From: CALCEB01 sp035531475
GTDB taxonomy: Bacteria > Acidobacteriota > Terriglobia > UBA7540
NCBI GenBank assembly: GCA_035531475.1
Contig: DATKST010000052.1
Location: 62,001-126,000, forward strand
Direction: 5' to 3'
DNA length: 64,000 bases
Part shown: one piece after another, positions 17,168-26,261 of the stretch
Position numbering within the stretch: position 1 is the first letter of the stretch
Layout: the number at the start of each line of letters is the position of its first letter
Program-made: the position numbers and the translations under genes
The notes under the pieces: model-generated
The model's input: the letters and a program-made list of their open reading frames with translations, nothing else
Told to the model about the DNA's origin: nothing
The model's database searches: none

Positions 17168-18028
17168 TTACTGGACTTTTTCCAGCTTGGCGTCAACCGT
17201 AATGCTGGTTCCCGCTGTCGCTGTGACGGTACGCTGCCAGGTCTGGAAGCCGGATTCGCCCAGTGCAATGGTGTGCTGTCCCGGGGTCAAGCGCAACGTA
17301 GACGGCGTATTTCCTACGAAGCTTCCGTCGACGGTGATGTCGGCTCCTGGCGGATTTGATCGGAGCATGTACTGTGCAGTCTGAGCGGGTGCTGGAGGGC
17401 CTGTTGCACCGCTTGAGTGCGGCGGCGCAGTGGATGGGGCAGGTCCTTGCTGGCCCGCTTGAGGCAGCTCAAACTTGGCGGCGTCAATTGGAAAATCCCC
17501 GTTGATATATGCGCTGATCGCAGTTCCCTCTGGAATAGTAACGTCCTTTCCGTGCATGAAGAGGAAGAAAGGCGCTGCGGGCCAGACAATCAGGCTAGTA
17601 GCTACAATGCCCGCAGTCATGGCTCCCGTATGGCCGCCGCCCTTGGTATTGCGCACCGCGCGCAGCGCCGCCTTTTCCCCATCTGCCAAGCGTACGGCGT
17701 CAATATTGACATTGAGCTTGCCGCCCTTTCCCATCCTCCTCTTGGCCTGAGCCTCTGTCACGGTACCCCAGGCCATCGCGCCGTTCTTGATGACAACCAG
17801 ATTCCCAACCTTGACTTCTCCGAGAACCTCAAGGGGAACCGTATCGTTTACCTGGGCAGTGGAAGACGAAATTGTTTGAGTCAGCCGGAGCTTCACCGGC
17901 GTGCCATCTTGGAGCGCCAACGGGACCGCTGTTCCTTGCGCAGCAAGCCCGCATCCGCTCGCCATAAGCAAAAACATGCCTGCGCCACCAAGGATGGCAC
18001 AAATGTGCCTCGCACCGTAGGATTTCAT
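17168..18028 (-). CDS. Exported PEGA-domain protein
   Basis: 286 residues. A hydrophobic N-terminus ending LLMASGCGLAAQG is a signal peptide, possibly a lipoprotein signal (SGC). Residues ~40-100 are a beta-rich region (GTPVKLRLTQTISSSTAQVNDTVPLEV) often found in Acidobacteriota exported proteins. After a short hydrophobic stretch (~145-160) and a Pro-rich linker, the C-terminal ~70 residues carry a PEGA domain (RSNPPGADITVDGSFVGNTP), a small surface or carbohydrate-linked beta module. No clear operon partner; the upstream gene is divergent. Function unknown. Confidence 0.75.
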   Translation of the reverse strand: MKSYGARHICAILGGAGMFLLMASGCGLAAQGTAVPLALQDGTPVKLRLTQTISSSTAQVNDTVPLEVLGEVKVGNLVVIKNGAMAWGTVTEAQAKRRMGKGGKLNVNIDAVRLADGEKAALRAVRNTKGGGHTGAMTAGIVATSLIVWPAAPFFLFMHGKDVTIPEGTAISAYINGDFPIDAAKFELPQAGQQGPAPSTAPPHSSGATGPPAPAQTAQYMLRSNPPGADITVDGSFVGNTPSTLRLTPGQHTIALGESGFQTWQRTVTATAGTSITVDAKLEKVQ

Positions 18029-18285
18029 GGCCTGTACCCCCTCTCTTTATTTGGAGAGGCACAGCATACACCAACCGGGGGTGTTTCGCCACTGGCGCGG
18101 TTATGAACGGTCGCTTTCTCCATCGTTGTGAAACCGGCAAGCCTTCGCACTGCCTTCTGCCCACTGCCCCCTGCTTTCTGCCTACTCCATTTACTTTGCA
18201 CAATTCACCAACCAGCCCTTGCGCCGGGCGCGGCGGCTTCATATACTGTCGGGGCAATTTGAAAAGCAGACTAGGAGAAGACACG

Positions 18286-19173
18286 GTGAGCAAAATTACG
18301 AGACGTGAAGCGGGGCGAAGAATCCTGATGTCATCGGCGGCGGCAATGGCCGCGGCGGGCGGGTTGCGGGGGGCGCAGTGGATTAATTCCGTGGTACGCG
18401 GCGTGCAAGTCGGCGCGCAGAGCTATAGCTTCCGCGACCGGCCGCTGGGCATGGCGATCGATGCGATGCGCACCATCGGACTCGGCGAGTGCGAGCTGTG
18501 GCAGGGTCACGTGGAGCCGCAGCACCTTCCCGCTGACCAGTTGACCTTCTGGCGGGAGACGGCGCCGCTCTCGGACTTCCACCGCATCCGCGGGCAGTTT
18601 GACAAAGCTGGCATCAGGCTCTACGCCTACAATTACAGCTTCAACAAGGATATGAACGGCGCTGAATTCGACCGCGGCTTCGCAATGGCCAAGGCGCTGG
18701 GCGTGCGCTATATTACCGCCTCTTCTTACATCAGCCTGGTGCCGAGAATTCAGGAGTACGCCCGCAAATACAAGATTGTGGTGGCCATGCACGGCCACGA
18801 TGACACCAGCGATGACGATGCCTTCTCCACTGCCGCGACGTTTGAGAAGGCCCTCGCGATGAGCCAGCATTACATCGCCGTGAACCTGGATATTGGGCAT
18901 TTTGTCGCGGCCGGTGGCGACCCAGTGTCGTTCATCCAACAGCATCACGACCGGATCGTGACCATTCACATCAAAGACCGTAAGAAAGACCACGGGCCGA
19001 ACATGCCCCTTGGACAAGGGGACACACCCATCATCCCCGTCCTGCATTTGCTGCGCGACAATCAGTGGGAAATCCCCGCTAACATTGAGTACGAATACGG
19101 CAAGCCCGGCATGGATACGGTGGCCGAGGTCCAGAAGTGCTACGCATATTGTCGCAAGGCGCTTGAAACCTAA
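18286..19173 (+). CDS. Exported sugar phosphate isomerase/epimerase (TIM barrel)
   Basis: 295 residues. The N-terminus TRREAGRRILMSSAAAMAAAGG resembles a Tat signal. It is followed by a xylose-isomerase-like barrel with metal-ligand-type motifs: VVAMHGHDD (~167), NLDIGHFVAAG (~203), TIHIKDRKKD (~226) and NIEYEYG (~267). The family isomerises or epimerises sugars in many pathways. GTG at 18286 with AGGAGA eight bases upstream is far better than the longer ORF start. It faces the PEGA gene and converges with the zinc-ribbon and dehydratase genes. Substrate unknown. Confidence 0.83.
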   Translation: MSKITRREAGRRILMSSAAAMAAAGGLRGAQWINSVVRGVQVGAQSYSFRDRPLGMAIDAMRTIGLGECELWQGHVEPQHLPADQLTFWRETAPLSDFHRIRGQFDKAGIRLYAYNYSFNKDMNGAEFDRGFAMAKALGVRYITASSYISLVPRIQEYARKYKIVVAMHGHDDTSDDDAFSTAATFEKALAMSQHYIAVNLDIGHFVAAGGDPVSFIQQHHDRIVTIHIKDRKKDHGPNMPLGQGDTPIIPVLHLLRDNQWEIPANIEYEYGKPGMDTVAEVQKCYAYCRKALET

Positions 19174-19289
19174 GCCCTGCCGCGATGCAGACGCTTGGGC
19201 AGTCCATTCGTCCGTCCCGCGGCCTGGCGGAGAGGGCTGGGATGGGCGAGGGCACGACCGGCATGACGCAGCCATGCTGGGCCGCATGG

Positions 19290-19592
19290 CTAGATGGTTG
19301 GTTCCGTCGTGCGGACACGCACGCGCGTCAATGCGGGGCTCCGATCGCGGCGTAGACGGCCATCGGACGGTTCAGAGCGCTCGTTGTCAATGATGACTCG
19401 TTGACAATCGAGGCAGAGATAATGCTGACCGCTTGGAGATTTGCTGGTTCTGAGAGAGCCACAGTTTGGACATTTGTTCTGCTTCATCATGGGATAGTAA
19501 TTTAGCACATCTTGGGGCCGCAAGAAAGCCGAATCTTTTGTTTTTAACCTTAACTCCATGTATATTAATAACTTGTATACTTTACCCTTCAC
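19290..19592 (-). CDS. Small zinc-ribbon protein
   Basis: Up to 100 residues; an internal Met at 19490 may be the true start. The middle holds a clear zinc ribbon, CPNCGS...YLCLDCQ (two CxxC pairs ~16 residues apart). The N-terminal segment and upstream DNA are AT-rich compared with neighbours, which may be a promoter region or foreign DNA. The C-terminal tail is basic. It lies between convergent and divergent genes with no partner. Small zinc ribbons usually bind nucleic acid; nothing more can be said. Confidence 0.45.
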   Translation of the reverse strand: MKGKVYKLLIYMELRLKTKDSAFLRPQDVLNYYPMMKQNKCPNCGSLRTSKSPSGQHYLCLDCQRVIIDNERSEPSDGRLRRDRSPALTRVRVRTTEPTI

Positions 19593-19687
19593 CCGGACCG
19601 AGCTCCGGAGGACGGCGAAAAACGGGCCCGAGTGAATCTTCGACCGGTGGCTGGGCCAGGCAGTCTGCGAAAGGAGTGGCAGAAACC

Positions 19688-21397
19688 TCAGACCGGCCGC
19701 AGGAAGTCAAAATCACATCCCTCATGCGCTTGCATGATGTGGTCCAGGAACATCTTGCCGTAACCGCGGAAGTAGTGCGGGGTGGGCGGCTGCCATCCCG
19801 CAAGACGATTCTTGATTTCAGCATCCGGCACCAGAAGTTCCAGCCGCCGGCCGGGCACGTCCAGCTCAATCGTGTCGCCATTCTTGACAATGGCCAGTGG
19901 CCCGCCCACAGCGGCTTCTGGAGACACGTGAAGGACAACCGTCCCATATGCGGTGCCGCTCATGCGCGCATCGCTCAGGCGAACCATGTCCCGCACGCCC
20001 GCCTCAAGAAGCTTTTTAGGAATGGGCAGGTCTCCCCATTCCGGCATGCCCGGCGCGCCCTTGGGACCTCCGTGTTTCAGCACCAACACGCAGCTTTCAT
20101 CCACATCCAGGTTCGGGTCGTCGGCGCGAGCCATCATATCCTTATAATTCTCAAAGACCACGGCCCGGCCGCGATGCTTCAGAAGTTGGGGTGAGGCTGC
20201 GGTCTGCTTGATGACGGCGCCGTGCGGGGCGAGGTTCCCTTTCAGGATCACGGTCCCGCCTTCGGGTTTGAGCGGTTGCTGGAAAGGCCGGATCACTTCC
20301 CGGTTGAAGCACTCCGCCCCGGCGATGTTTTCTCCAACCGTCTTTCCCGAAACGGTGAGGGCGTTCAGGTTCAACTGGCCTTGCAATTCGCGCATCACCG
20401 CCGGCAGTCCTCCGGCATAGTACATATCCTCCATTAGGAATTCTCCGGAGGGCCGCACATTGGCAAGGAACGGCGTTTGGCGGGAAATCTCGTCAAACCG
20501 CTCAAGCGGCAGGTTGATGCCCACCCGGGCGGCAATGGCCACCAGGTGAATAATGGCATTGGTCGAGCCACCAATAGCCATGTTCACGCGGATGGCATTT
20601 TCAAAAGCTTCCCGGGTGAGAACCTGGGAAGGCCGCAATCCCTCCCGCGCCATTTGGACGGCGCGGCGTCCGCTTTCCTCAGCGATCGACATGCGGTGCG
20701 CGTCGGCGGCGGGAATATTGGCGCAGCCCGTCAGCGTCATGCCCAGGGCTTCCGCCACGCTGGTCATGGTGGAGGCGGTCCCCATCACCATGCAGTGTCC
20801 GGCGCTGCGCGAGATGCATCCCTCAAACTCCGCCCATTGCTCGTCGGACAGGTTTCCGGCGCGCCTTTCCGCCCAGAATTTGCGGGCGTCTGTGCCGGAG
20901 CCGACCGGTGTTCCTCGAAACATGCCACGCAGCATGGGACCGCCCGTGACCATAATAGCGGGAACCTCGGCGCTGGCCGCGCCCATCAACTCGGCGGGGG
21001 TCGTTTTATCACAACCGGAAAGCAGCACCACGGCGTCGAGCGGATAAGCGCGAATGTTCTCCTCCACATCCATCGCCATCAGGTTGCGATAGAGCATGGT
21101 GGTGGGTTTCATCAGGACTTCGCCCAGAGAAATGGTGGGGAACTCCAACGGAAACCCACCTGCTTCCCACACTCCGCGCTTCACCGCTTCAGCCACCAGC
21201 CGCAAGTGGGCGTTGCAGGTGGTGAGCTCGCTCCAGGAGTTGCAAATGCCAATCACGGGCTTGCCGTTAAAAAGATTTCGCGTAAAGCCTTCGGCCCGCA
21301 AATAGGCGCGATGCGTCATGCCGTGGATGTCATCCGTTCCAAACCATTCGCGGCTGCGCAGTTTGGCATCCGGATTTCCATTTGATCCGCTCATCAT
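19688..21397 (-). CDS. IlvD/Edd-family dehydratase, probably sugar-acid dehydratase
   Basis: About 569 residues. Three cysteines expected to bind the Fe-S cluster are visible: ICNSWSELTTC (~45-55), LSGCDKTTP (~122) and GHCMVMGTAS (~195). Family members dehydrate either dihydroxy-acids of branched-chain synthesis or sugar acids such as xylonate, arabonate or galactonate. The WFGTDD start, the SWSELTTCNAHLR motif and the catabolic neighbours favour the sugar-acid branch. Tandem ATGs at 21397/21394 follow GGAGAAG; a longer ORF start at 21466 is unlikely. The aldo/keto reductase gene lies upstream on the same strand. Confidence 0.86.
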   Translation of the reverse strand: MMSGSNGNPDAKLRSREWFGTDDIHGMTHRAYLRAEGFTRNLFNGKPVIGICNSWSELTTCNAHLRLVAEAVKRGVWEAGGFPLEFPTISLGEVLMKPTTMLYRNLMAMDVEENIRAYPLDAVVLLSGCDKTTPAELMGAASAEVPAIMVTGGPMLRGMFRGTPVGSGTDARKFWAERRAGNLSDEQWAEFEGCISRSAGHCMVMGTASTMTSVAEALGMTLTGCANIPAADAHRMSIAEESGRRAVQMAREGLRPSQVLTREAFENAIRVNMAIGGSTNAIIHLVAIAARVGINLPLERFDEISRQTPFLANVRPSGEFLMEDMYYAGGLPAVMRELQGQLNLNALTVSGKTVGENIAGAECFNREVIRPFQQPLKPEGGTVILKGNLAPHGAVIKQTAASPQLLKHRGRAVVFENYKDMMARADDPNLDVDESCVLVLKHGGPKGAPGMPEWGDLPIPKKLLEAGVRDMVRLSDARMSGTAYGTVVLHVSPEAAVGGPLAIVKNGDTIELDVPGRRLELLVPDAEIKNRLAGWQPPTPHYFRGYGKMFLDHIMQAHEGCDFDFLRPV

Positions 21398-21617
21398 TCT
21401 TCTCCGTGGAGTGATGCTGCCAGGCGGGTGACCGCTTTGGCCTCTCGATTGAATTTGACCGGGCATTTTATCACGGTCGCAGGATGCGGCGTGGGGCGAG
21501 CCCGGCAGAGCGAAGCCGCTCTTCGGGTCTGCGGGGCTGGATGGGTCTCTGAAGCGGCTCTACCGCTGCCCCGCTCACCCCAACGTCGCTCATCTTCACC
21601 GTAATGCTGTAGCCCGC

Positions 21618-22577
21618 CTACGCCTGGTGCTGAGGGAAAATCGGCTGAACACCCTGGGCGCCGGCCAACAGCTCCTTTTCTTCTTCGCTCGTCAACGGCT
21701 TATAATTTTGCGCCACATCCATCGCAAGGCGGAAGAAGGTACCATATCCCGGCGGAATGGCGGCGGTAATGGGTTGGGATAGCGTCCAGCGATAAGCCAG
21801 CGATGCCTCACCCGGGAACGAGCATGGTTCATACCAGCACTTCTGGTACCAGCGCTCCCCCGGCTTCATCGAATCCGGCCATTTGGTTTTTGCCATGGAC
21901 TTGATGGCCAGACGCCCCATGTTCTTGCTCTTGGCGTGCGCAATCACTCGTGGGCCGAAATGCCCCTGGGTGAACAGGACGAAGTTGGTGGGGAAAAGGA
22001 TGGTATCAAAATCGAAGCGGTCCATGGCCGCGATGGCGGCTTCTTCGGAGTGGGCAGAAAACCCCAGGTAACGGACTTTGCCAGCCTTCCGGGCGGCCAC
22101 AAAGGTTTCGATTGCGCCGTTCGGACCAAGGGCCTGATCCACTTGCTCAATGCTGGAAATGGCGTGAAGCTGGTAGAGGTCCACATGGTCCGTGCGCAGC
22201 TTCTCCAGCGAATCATCGAGCGCGGCCTGGGAGCCAGCTTTGTCAAACTTGCCGGTTTTGCAAGCCAGAAAAACTTCTTGCCGGTACCGCTCAAGGGCAG
22301 GTCCCAGCCGTTCCTGGGCGTCACCGTAGCTGGGTGCAACATCAATATAATTCACGCCGCGGTCAACGGCTTCGGAGACGATGTTATTGGCAAATTCCTG
22401 GGTTACACCCATCACCACGATACCGCCCATGCCGACAATGGAAAGTCTCTCCCCGGTTTTGCCCAGAATTCTTCTAGGGATCGGCGTGGTGGGGGTGGAT
22501 TTGGCTTCGACCATTCTGGCCGTGAGGGCAAGACCAGCCGTGGTGCTGCCCTGCTTCAAAAAATCACGGCGATTCAT
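21618..22577 (-). CDS. Tat-exported aldo/keto reductase
   Basis: 319 residues. The start MNRRDFLKQGSTTAGLAL is a classic Tat signal (RRDFLK). The AKR barrel follows with the catalytic tetrad in order: Asp and Tyr in YIDVAPSYGD, Lys in VFLACKTGKF and His in DLYQLHA, so it should reduce or oxidise carbonyls with NAD(P)H. Cofactor and fold would be pre-assembled before Tat export. ATG 22577 with AGGAGG six bases upstream fixes the start; a longer ORF start at 22640 is rejected. It lies 220 bases upstream of the sugar-acid dehydratase on the same strand. Confidence 0.9.
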   Translation of the reverse strand: MNRRDFLKQGSTTAGLALTARMVEAKSTPTTPIPRRILGKTGERLSIVGMGGIVVMGVTQEFANNIVSEAVDRGVNYIDVAPSYGDAQERLGPALERYRQEVFLACKTGKFDKAGSQAALDDSLEKLRTDHVDLYQLHAISSIEQVDQALGPNGAIETFVAARKAGKVRYLGFSAHSEEAAIAAMDRFDFDTILFPTNFVLFTQGHFGPRVIAHAKSKNMGRLAIKSMAKTKWPDSMKPGERWYQKCWYEPCSFPGEASLAYRWTLSQPITAAIPPGYGTFFRLAMDVAQNYKPLTSEEEKELLAGAQGVQPIFPQHQA

Positions 22578-22901
22578 AAAAGGCCTCCTGGGTTGTAATT
22601 GAGGCCGGGATCCTTCGGCCTCTGGGCTGCGGTTGATCAATTAACTCTCTATCTTATCACGCTCATGGGCTAGAGCGGGCAGCGATTCAGATGGATCCAA
22701 ATCGTGACCATCCGCGAGCACCAGAGATGAGGTGTGCTGCGGGGAATTTCCGGCGGATTCACGCCGGGCCGACGCAACCCTCCGACCGGTCAAACGATGC
22801 TAGAACTCCAACGGTTGCATACCGATAAGAGCGAAATATCTCCCAAGTCCGGTAACGCTCCGGTAAGATTGTGGTTTGGCCTTTAATATCCCGGAGGAGC
22901 T
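22578..22901. other. Divergent promoter region between aldo/keto reductase and GH63 genes
   Basis: 324 bases between divergently transcribed genes, so it must hold two promoters. I see no convincing -35/-10 pair, repeat or RNA gene in it. Confidence 0.4.
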
Positions 22902-25562
22902 GTGGCTGAAGAAACCGTGCGGAAGACAGCAGAAGAAATCCGGCTCGATGAATCTTCCCAGCAAAAGGTTCACTGGAAACGCTGGGGGCCTTACCTCTCG
23001 GAAAGGCAATGGGCCACGGTACGGGAGGATTACAGCGAGAGTGGCGATGCCTGGGGATATTTTCCGCATGAGCATTCACGGTCCCGAACATACCGCTGGG
23101 GTGAAGATGGACTGGGCGGCATCTGTGACCGCCATCAGTTCATCTGCTTCGCATTTGCGCTCTGGAACGGCTCCGATCCCATCCTCAAGGAGCGGCTTTA
23201 CGGTCTCACCGGTCACGAAGGAAACCACGGCGAGGACGTAAAGGAAGTTTACTTTTATCTCGATTCAACGCCCACCCATTCTTACATGAAGTTTCTTTAT
23301 AAATATCCGCTGGCGCCTTTTCCTTACGCCTGGCTGCTGGAGGAGAATCGCAAGCGAACCCGGAATGAGCCGGAATTTGAGCTGATGGATACCGGCATTT
23401 TTGATGAGCACCGTTATTTCGACTTCTTCGCGGAATACGCCAAGTCCGGGCCGGATGATATTCTGATCCGGGTCAGCGTTTTCAACCGCGGACCGGAGCC
23501 TGCCACCCTTCGCGTGCTGCCCTCGTTGTGGTTCCGCAACACTTGGTCCTGGGGCTGGGATGACCGCCGGCCGGAACTCCGCGCACTTCCGGCGCCGCCT
23601 GGAACCGTGGCTATTGAAGCCGAGCATTACTATTACGGCAAGCGTTGGCTCACTCTCGAAGGCGCCCCCAACCTGCTCTTCACGGAGAACGAAACCAATT
23701 ACCGCAAGCTGTTTGGAACGGAGAATCGAGCCCCTTTCGTCAAGGACGCTTTTCACGATTGTGTGATCCAGGGCGTGCGTGAGGCGGTGAATCCCCAGCA
23801 AAAAGGCACGAAATCCGCCGCCGACTATGCCCTGGCGTTGGCGCCGGGCGAAGGCCAATCCATTCGCATGCGCCTCACCGATTATCCTCCCAACCCGGAG
23901 ATGCTCGGACCGGGCTTCGATGCCATGTTGGAACAGCGGAAAACTGAGGCAGACGAATTTTACTCCCGGTTCTCGAAGGACGTCTCTGCGGACGCGCGGA
24001 GCGTTCAGCGGCAGGCCTTCGCGGGCATGTTGTGGAACAAACAGGTCTACATCTATGACGTGCGCACCTGGCTGGAGGGCGATCCCTCAATGCCGCCGCC
24101 TCCGCCCAATCGCCGCTTCGGGCGCAACCACGAGTGGACCCATCTGTTCAACTCCGACGTCGTCTCGATGCCGGACAAGTGGGAGTATCCCTGGTATGCG
24201 GCATGGGACTTGGCGTTTCACTGCATCGTTTTCGCAATGATCGATGCGGACTACGCCAAGGAGATGCTGATCCTCTTCCTGCGCGAATGGTACATGCATC
24301 CCAACGGCCAGTTGCCCGCCTACGAATGGAATTTCAGTGACGTCAATCCTCCGCTCCATGCCTGGGCGGCCTGGCGTGTCTACAAGATTGATCAGCGCAT
24401 CAAAGGCACCGGTGACCGGTTGTTCCTGAAGCGTGTCTTTCACAAGTTGATGATGAACTTCACCTGGTGGGTGAACCGCAAGGACCCGCAAGGCATGAAC
24501 GTGTTCGAGGGTGGGTTCCTCGGCATGGACAACATCGGCGTGTTTGACCGCTCCGCCAAGCTGCCGTTTGGCGGCTTCATCGAGCAATCCGACGGCACAA
24601 GCTGGATGGGCATGTTCTGTCTCATCATGCTCGACATGGCGTTGGAGCTGGCCACGGAAGACCCGGCTTACGAAGATTGCGCCAGTAAATTCTTCGAGCA
24701 TTTCGTCTACATTGCCCACGCCATGAATGACCTGGGTGGTCTTGGCATCGAGTTGTGGGATGAAAACGATGGCTTCTACTACGATGTGCTTCACCTGGAA
24801 AACGGCTTCCATTATCCGTTGAAGGTGCGGTCCATGGTGGGATTGATCCCGCTGTTCGCTGTGATGACGCTGGAGCCGGAGACGGTGAATAAACTTCCAG
24901 GCTTCAAGCGCCGCATGCAATGGTTTATTGACCATACGCCGGAGCTGGCCGGGCACATGGACATGTCGCAACGGACGCAAGATGGCCCCCGCCGATTGCT
25001 CTCCCTCGTCGGCCGCGAGCGGCTGCTGCGCGTCTTGCGCTACATGTTGGACGAATCGGAGTTTCTCTCTCCCCATGGCATCCGCGCCCTCTCCAAGTTT
25101 CACCAGGAGCATCCTTACACTCTCCACCTTGATGGCTACGCCCACACCGTTGACTATGAGCCGGCCGAATCCACCACCTCCATGTTCGGAGGCAACTCCA
25201 ACTGGCGCGGCCCCGTCTGGTTTCCCATGAACTTCCTGCTCATCGAATCCCTTCAGAAATTCCATTACTATTTCGGCGATACATTGAAGGTTGAGCTTCC
25301 CACCGGCTCAGGACAAGCCGCGACGTTGTGGGAAGTGACCTCTGAGATTTCCCGCCGTCTCACCCGCCTCTTCTTGCGCGGGCCCGACGGCCGCCGTCCC
25401 GCCCACGGCCAGGATCCCCGGTTTCAGTCTGACCCGCACTGGATGGATTACGTGCTGTTTTACGAGTATTTCCATGGCGATAACGGTTCCGGGCTGGGCG
25501 CCAACCACCAAACCGGTTGGACAGGAGTGGTTGCCAAACTCATCCAGCAAAGCGGAGGCTGA
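22902..25562 (+). CDS. GH63/MGH1-like glucosidase
   Basis: 886 residues, soluble, no signal peptide. The start RLDESSQQKVHWKRWGPYLSERQW, the WGYFPHEHSRSR segment (~residue 52), the middle WDLAFHCIVFAMIDADYAKEML (~430) and the C-terminal GGNSNWRGPVWFPMNFLL (~765) are typical of the large bacterial glucosidase family in GH63, an (alpha/alpha)6 barrel. Acidic residues in ELWDENDGFYYDVL (~625) are candidates for catalysis. The family hydrolyses alpha-glucosides or glucosyl/mannosyl-glycerate-type compounds. GTG at 22902 with GGAGGAGC directly upstream gives the start. Substrate unknown; the osmolyte and sugar genes nearby allow a compatible-solute role. Confidence 0.87.
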   Translation: MAEETVRKTAEEIRLDESSQQKVHWKRWGPYLSERQWATVREDYSESGDAWGYFPHEHSRSRTYRWGEDGLGGICDRHQFICFAFALWNGSDPILKERLYGLTGHEGNHGEDVKEVYFYLDSTPTHSYMKFLYKYPLAPFPYAWLLEENRKRTRNEPEFELMDTGIFDEHRYFDFFAEYAKSGPDDILIRVSVFNRGPEPATLRVLPSLWFRNTWSWGWDDRRPELRALPAPPGTVAIEAEHYYYGKRWLTLEGAPNLLFTENETNYRKLFGTENRAPFVKDAFHDCVIQGVREAVNPQQKGTKSAADYALALAPGEGQSIRMRLTDYPPNPEMLGPGFDAMLEQRKTEADEFYSRFSKDVSADARSVQRQAFAGMLWNKQVYIYDVRTWLEGDPSMPPPPPNRRFGRNHEWTHLFNSDVVSMPDKWEYPWYAAWDLAFHCIVFAMIDADYAKEMLILFLREWYMHPNGQLPAYEWNFSDVNPPLHAWAAWRVYKIDQRIKGTGDRLFLKRVFHKLMMNFTWWVNRKDPQGMNVFEGGFLGMDNIGVFDRSAKLPFGGFIEQSDGTSWMGMFCLIMLDMALELATEDPAYEDCASKFFEHFVYIAHAMNDLGGLGIELWDENDGFYYDVLHLENGFHYPLKVRSMVGLIPLFAVMTLEPETVNKLPGFKRRMQWFIDHTPELAGHMDMSQRTQDGPRRLLSLVGRERLLRVLRYMLDESEFLSPHGIRALSKFHQEHPYTLHLDGYAHTVDYEPAESTTSMFGGNSNWRGPVWFPMNFLLIESLQKFHYYFGDTLKVELPTGSGQAATLWEVTSEISRRLTRLFLRGPDGRRPAHGQDPRFQSDPHWMDYVLFYEYFHGDNGSGLGANHQTGWTGVVAKLIQQSGG

Positions 25563-25860
25563 AAGCACAAGTGTTCCCCCCGAAGGGAAAGCCGCGGCCA
25601 TCATGCCTCCGCTGCCGTGATGGAATGAACGGTCGATATGCGCCCGATTGACGTTCCAGTGGCTGCCGCCGTCCCCCCGGCGCAGGCGGGGTCCCATGTG
25701 TCTCCGCACCGGCAGGACATGAATTCCCTTCTGAATGCCGCCCCTGACGGGGCTGGCCGGGAAAATCCAGTCTGCACCGGTTTCCCACGACTCGCACCGT
25801 GGGCCACATGATGCCGCCGCTAGCGCGGCTTAAATCTTGACAATCCAGCATTTTCCCGTA

Positions 25861-25942
25861 GTGGGTCAGTTTGGATGGTGAGGCGGCTTTATGCCGCCAA
25901 TCGTCGAGGTAAACTCGCCGCTACAAAAGCCGAACTGACCAC
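25861..25942. repeat. Palindromic repeat, long variant with GTGGGTCAGTTTGG ends
   Basis: The outer ends GTGGGTCAGTTTGG and CGAACTGACCAC are inverted repeats of each other, enclosing two hairpins (AGGCGGCTTTATGCCGCC and GGCGAG-type). The same outer GTGGGTCAGTTTG sequence flanks the copies at 43051 and 54964, so this copy shows the full element with both ends. Confidence 0.7.
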
Positions 25943-26084
25943 CTACCCGTTTTTCAGCAAAACCTTGCCTACCTTCGTCCCGCTAACATCCTTTCCCATT
26001 TCTGACACCCACCCGTCGTGACGGGAAGCGCTCCAACCCCGAGAATTGAGCGGGGCGTGAATCAATAAACACCCGATTTCTTAT

Positions 26085-26112
26085 TTGATAGAGAAGATGT
26101 ACTATGTAGTAT
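26085..26112 (+). promoter_or_regulatory. Candidate promoter of the tricorn peptidase gene
   Basis: TTGATA (26085-26090), a 16-base spacer and TAGTAT (26107-26112) in an AT-rich patch ~150 bases upstream of the start codon. It is the best -35/-10 pair in the gap but not proof. Confidence 0.35.
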
Positions 26113-26261
26113 ACTCACTAATCTTCCCAGTCAAGGCTGCTCTTGTTTCTGCCTCCCACTTCAAGCCTGGAAGCCCCACCCTTTCTGCCAATTAATTTTG
26201 TTTCCGGGCGAGTTGCCATATAATGCATACCTTTCGATTTGCTGCGGAGAGGGCATTGCAC

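Larger units (their letters stand above)
25563..26261. other. Intergenic region with palindromic repeat and candidate promoter
   Basis: 700 bases before the tricorn peptidase. It holds the repeat at 25861-25942 and an AT-rich stretch (26060-26130) with a candidate promoter. From 25563 to 25860 I see only GC-rich sequence without a supported gene. Confidence 0.5.
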
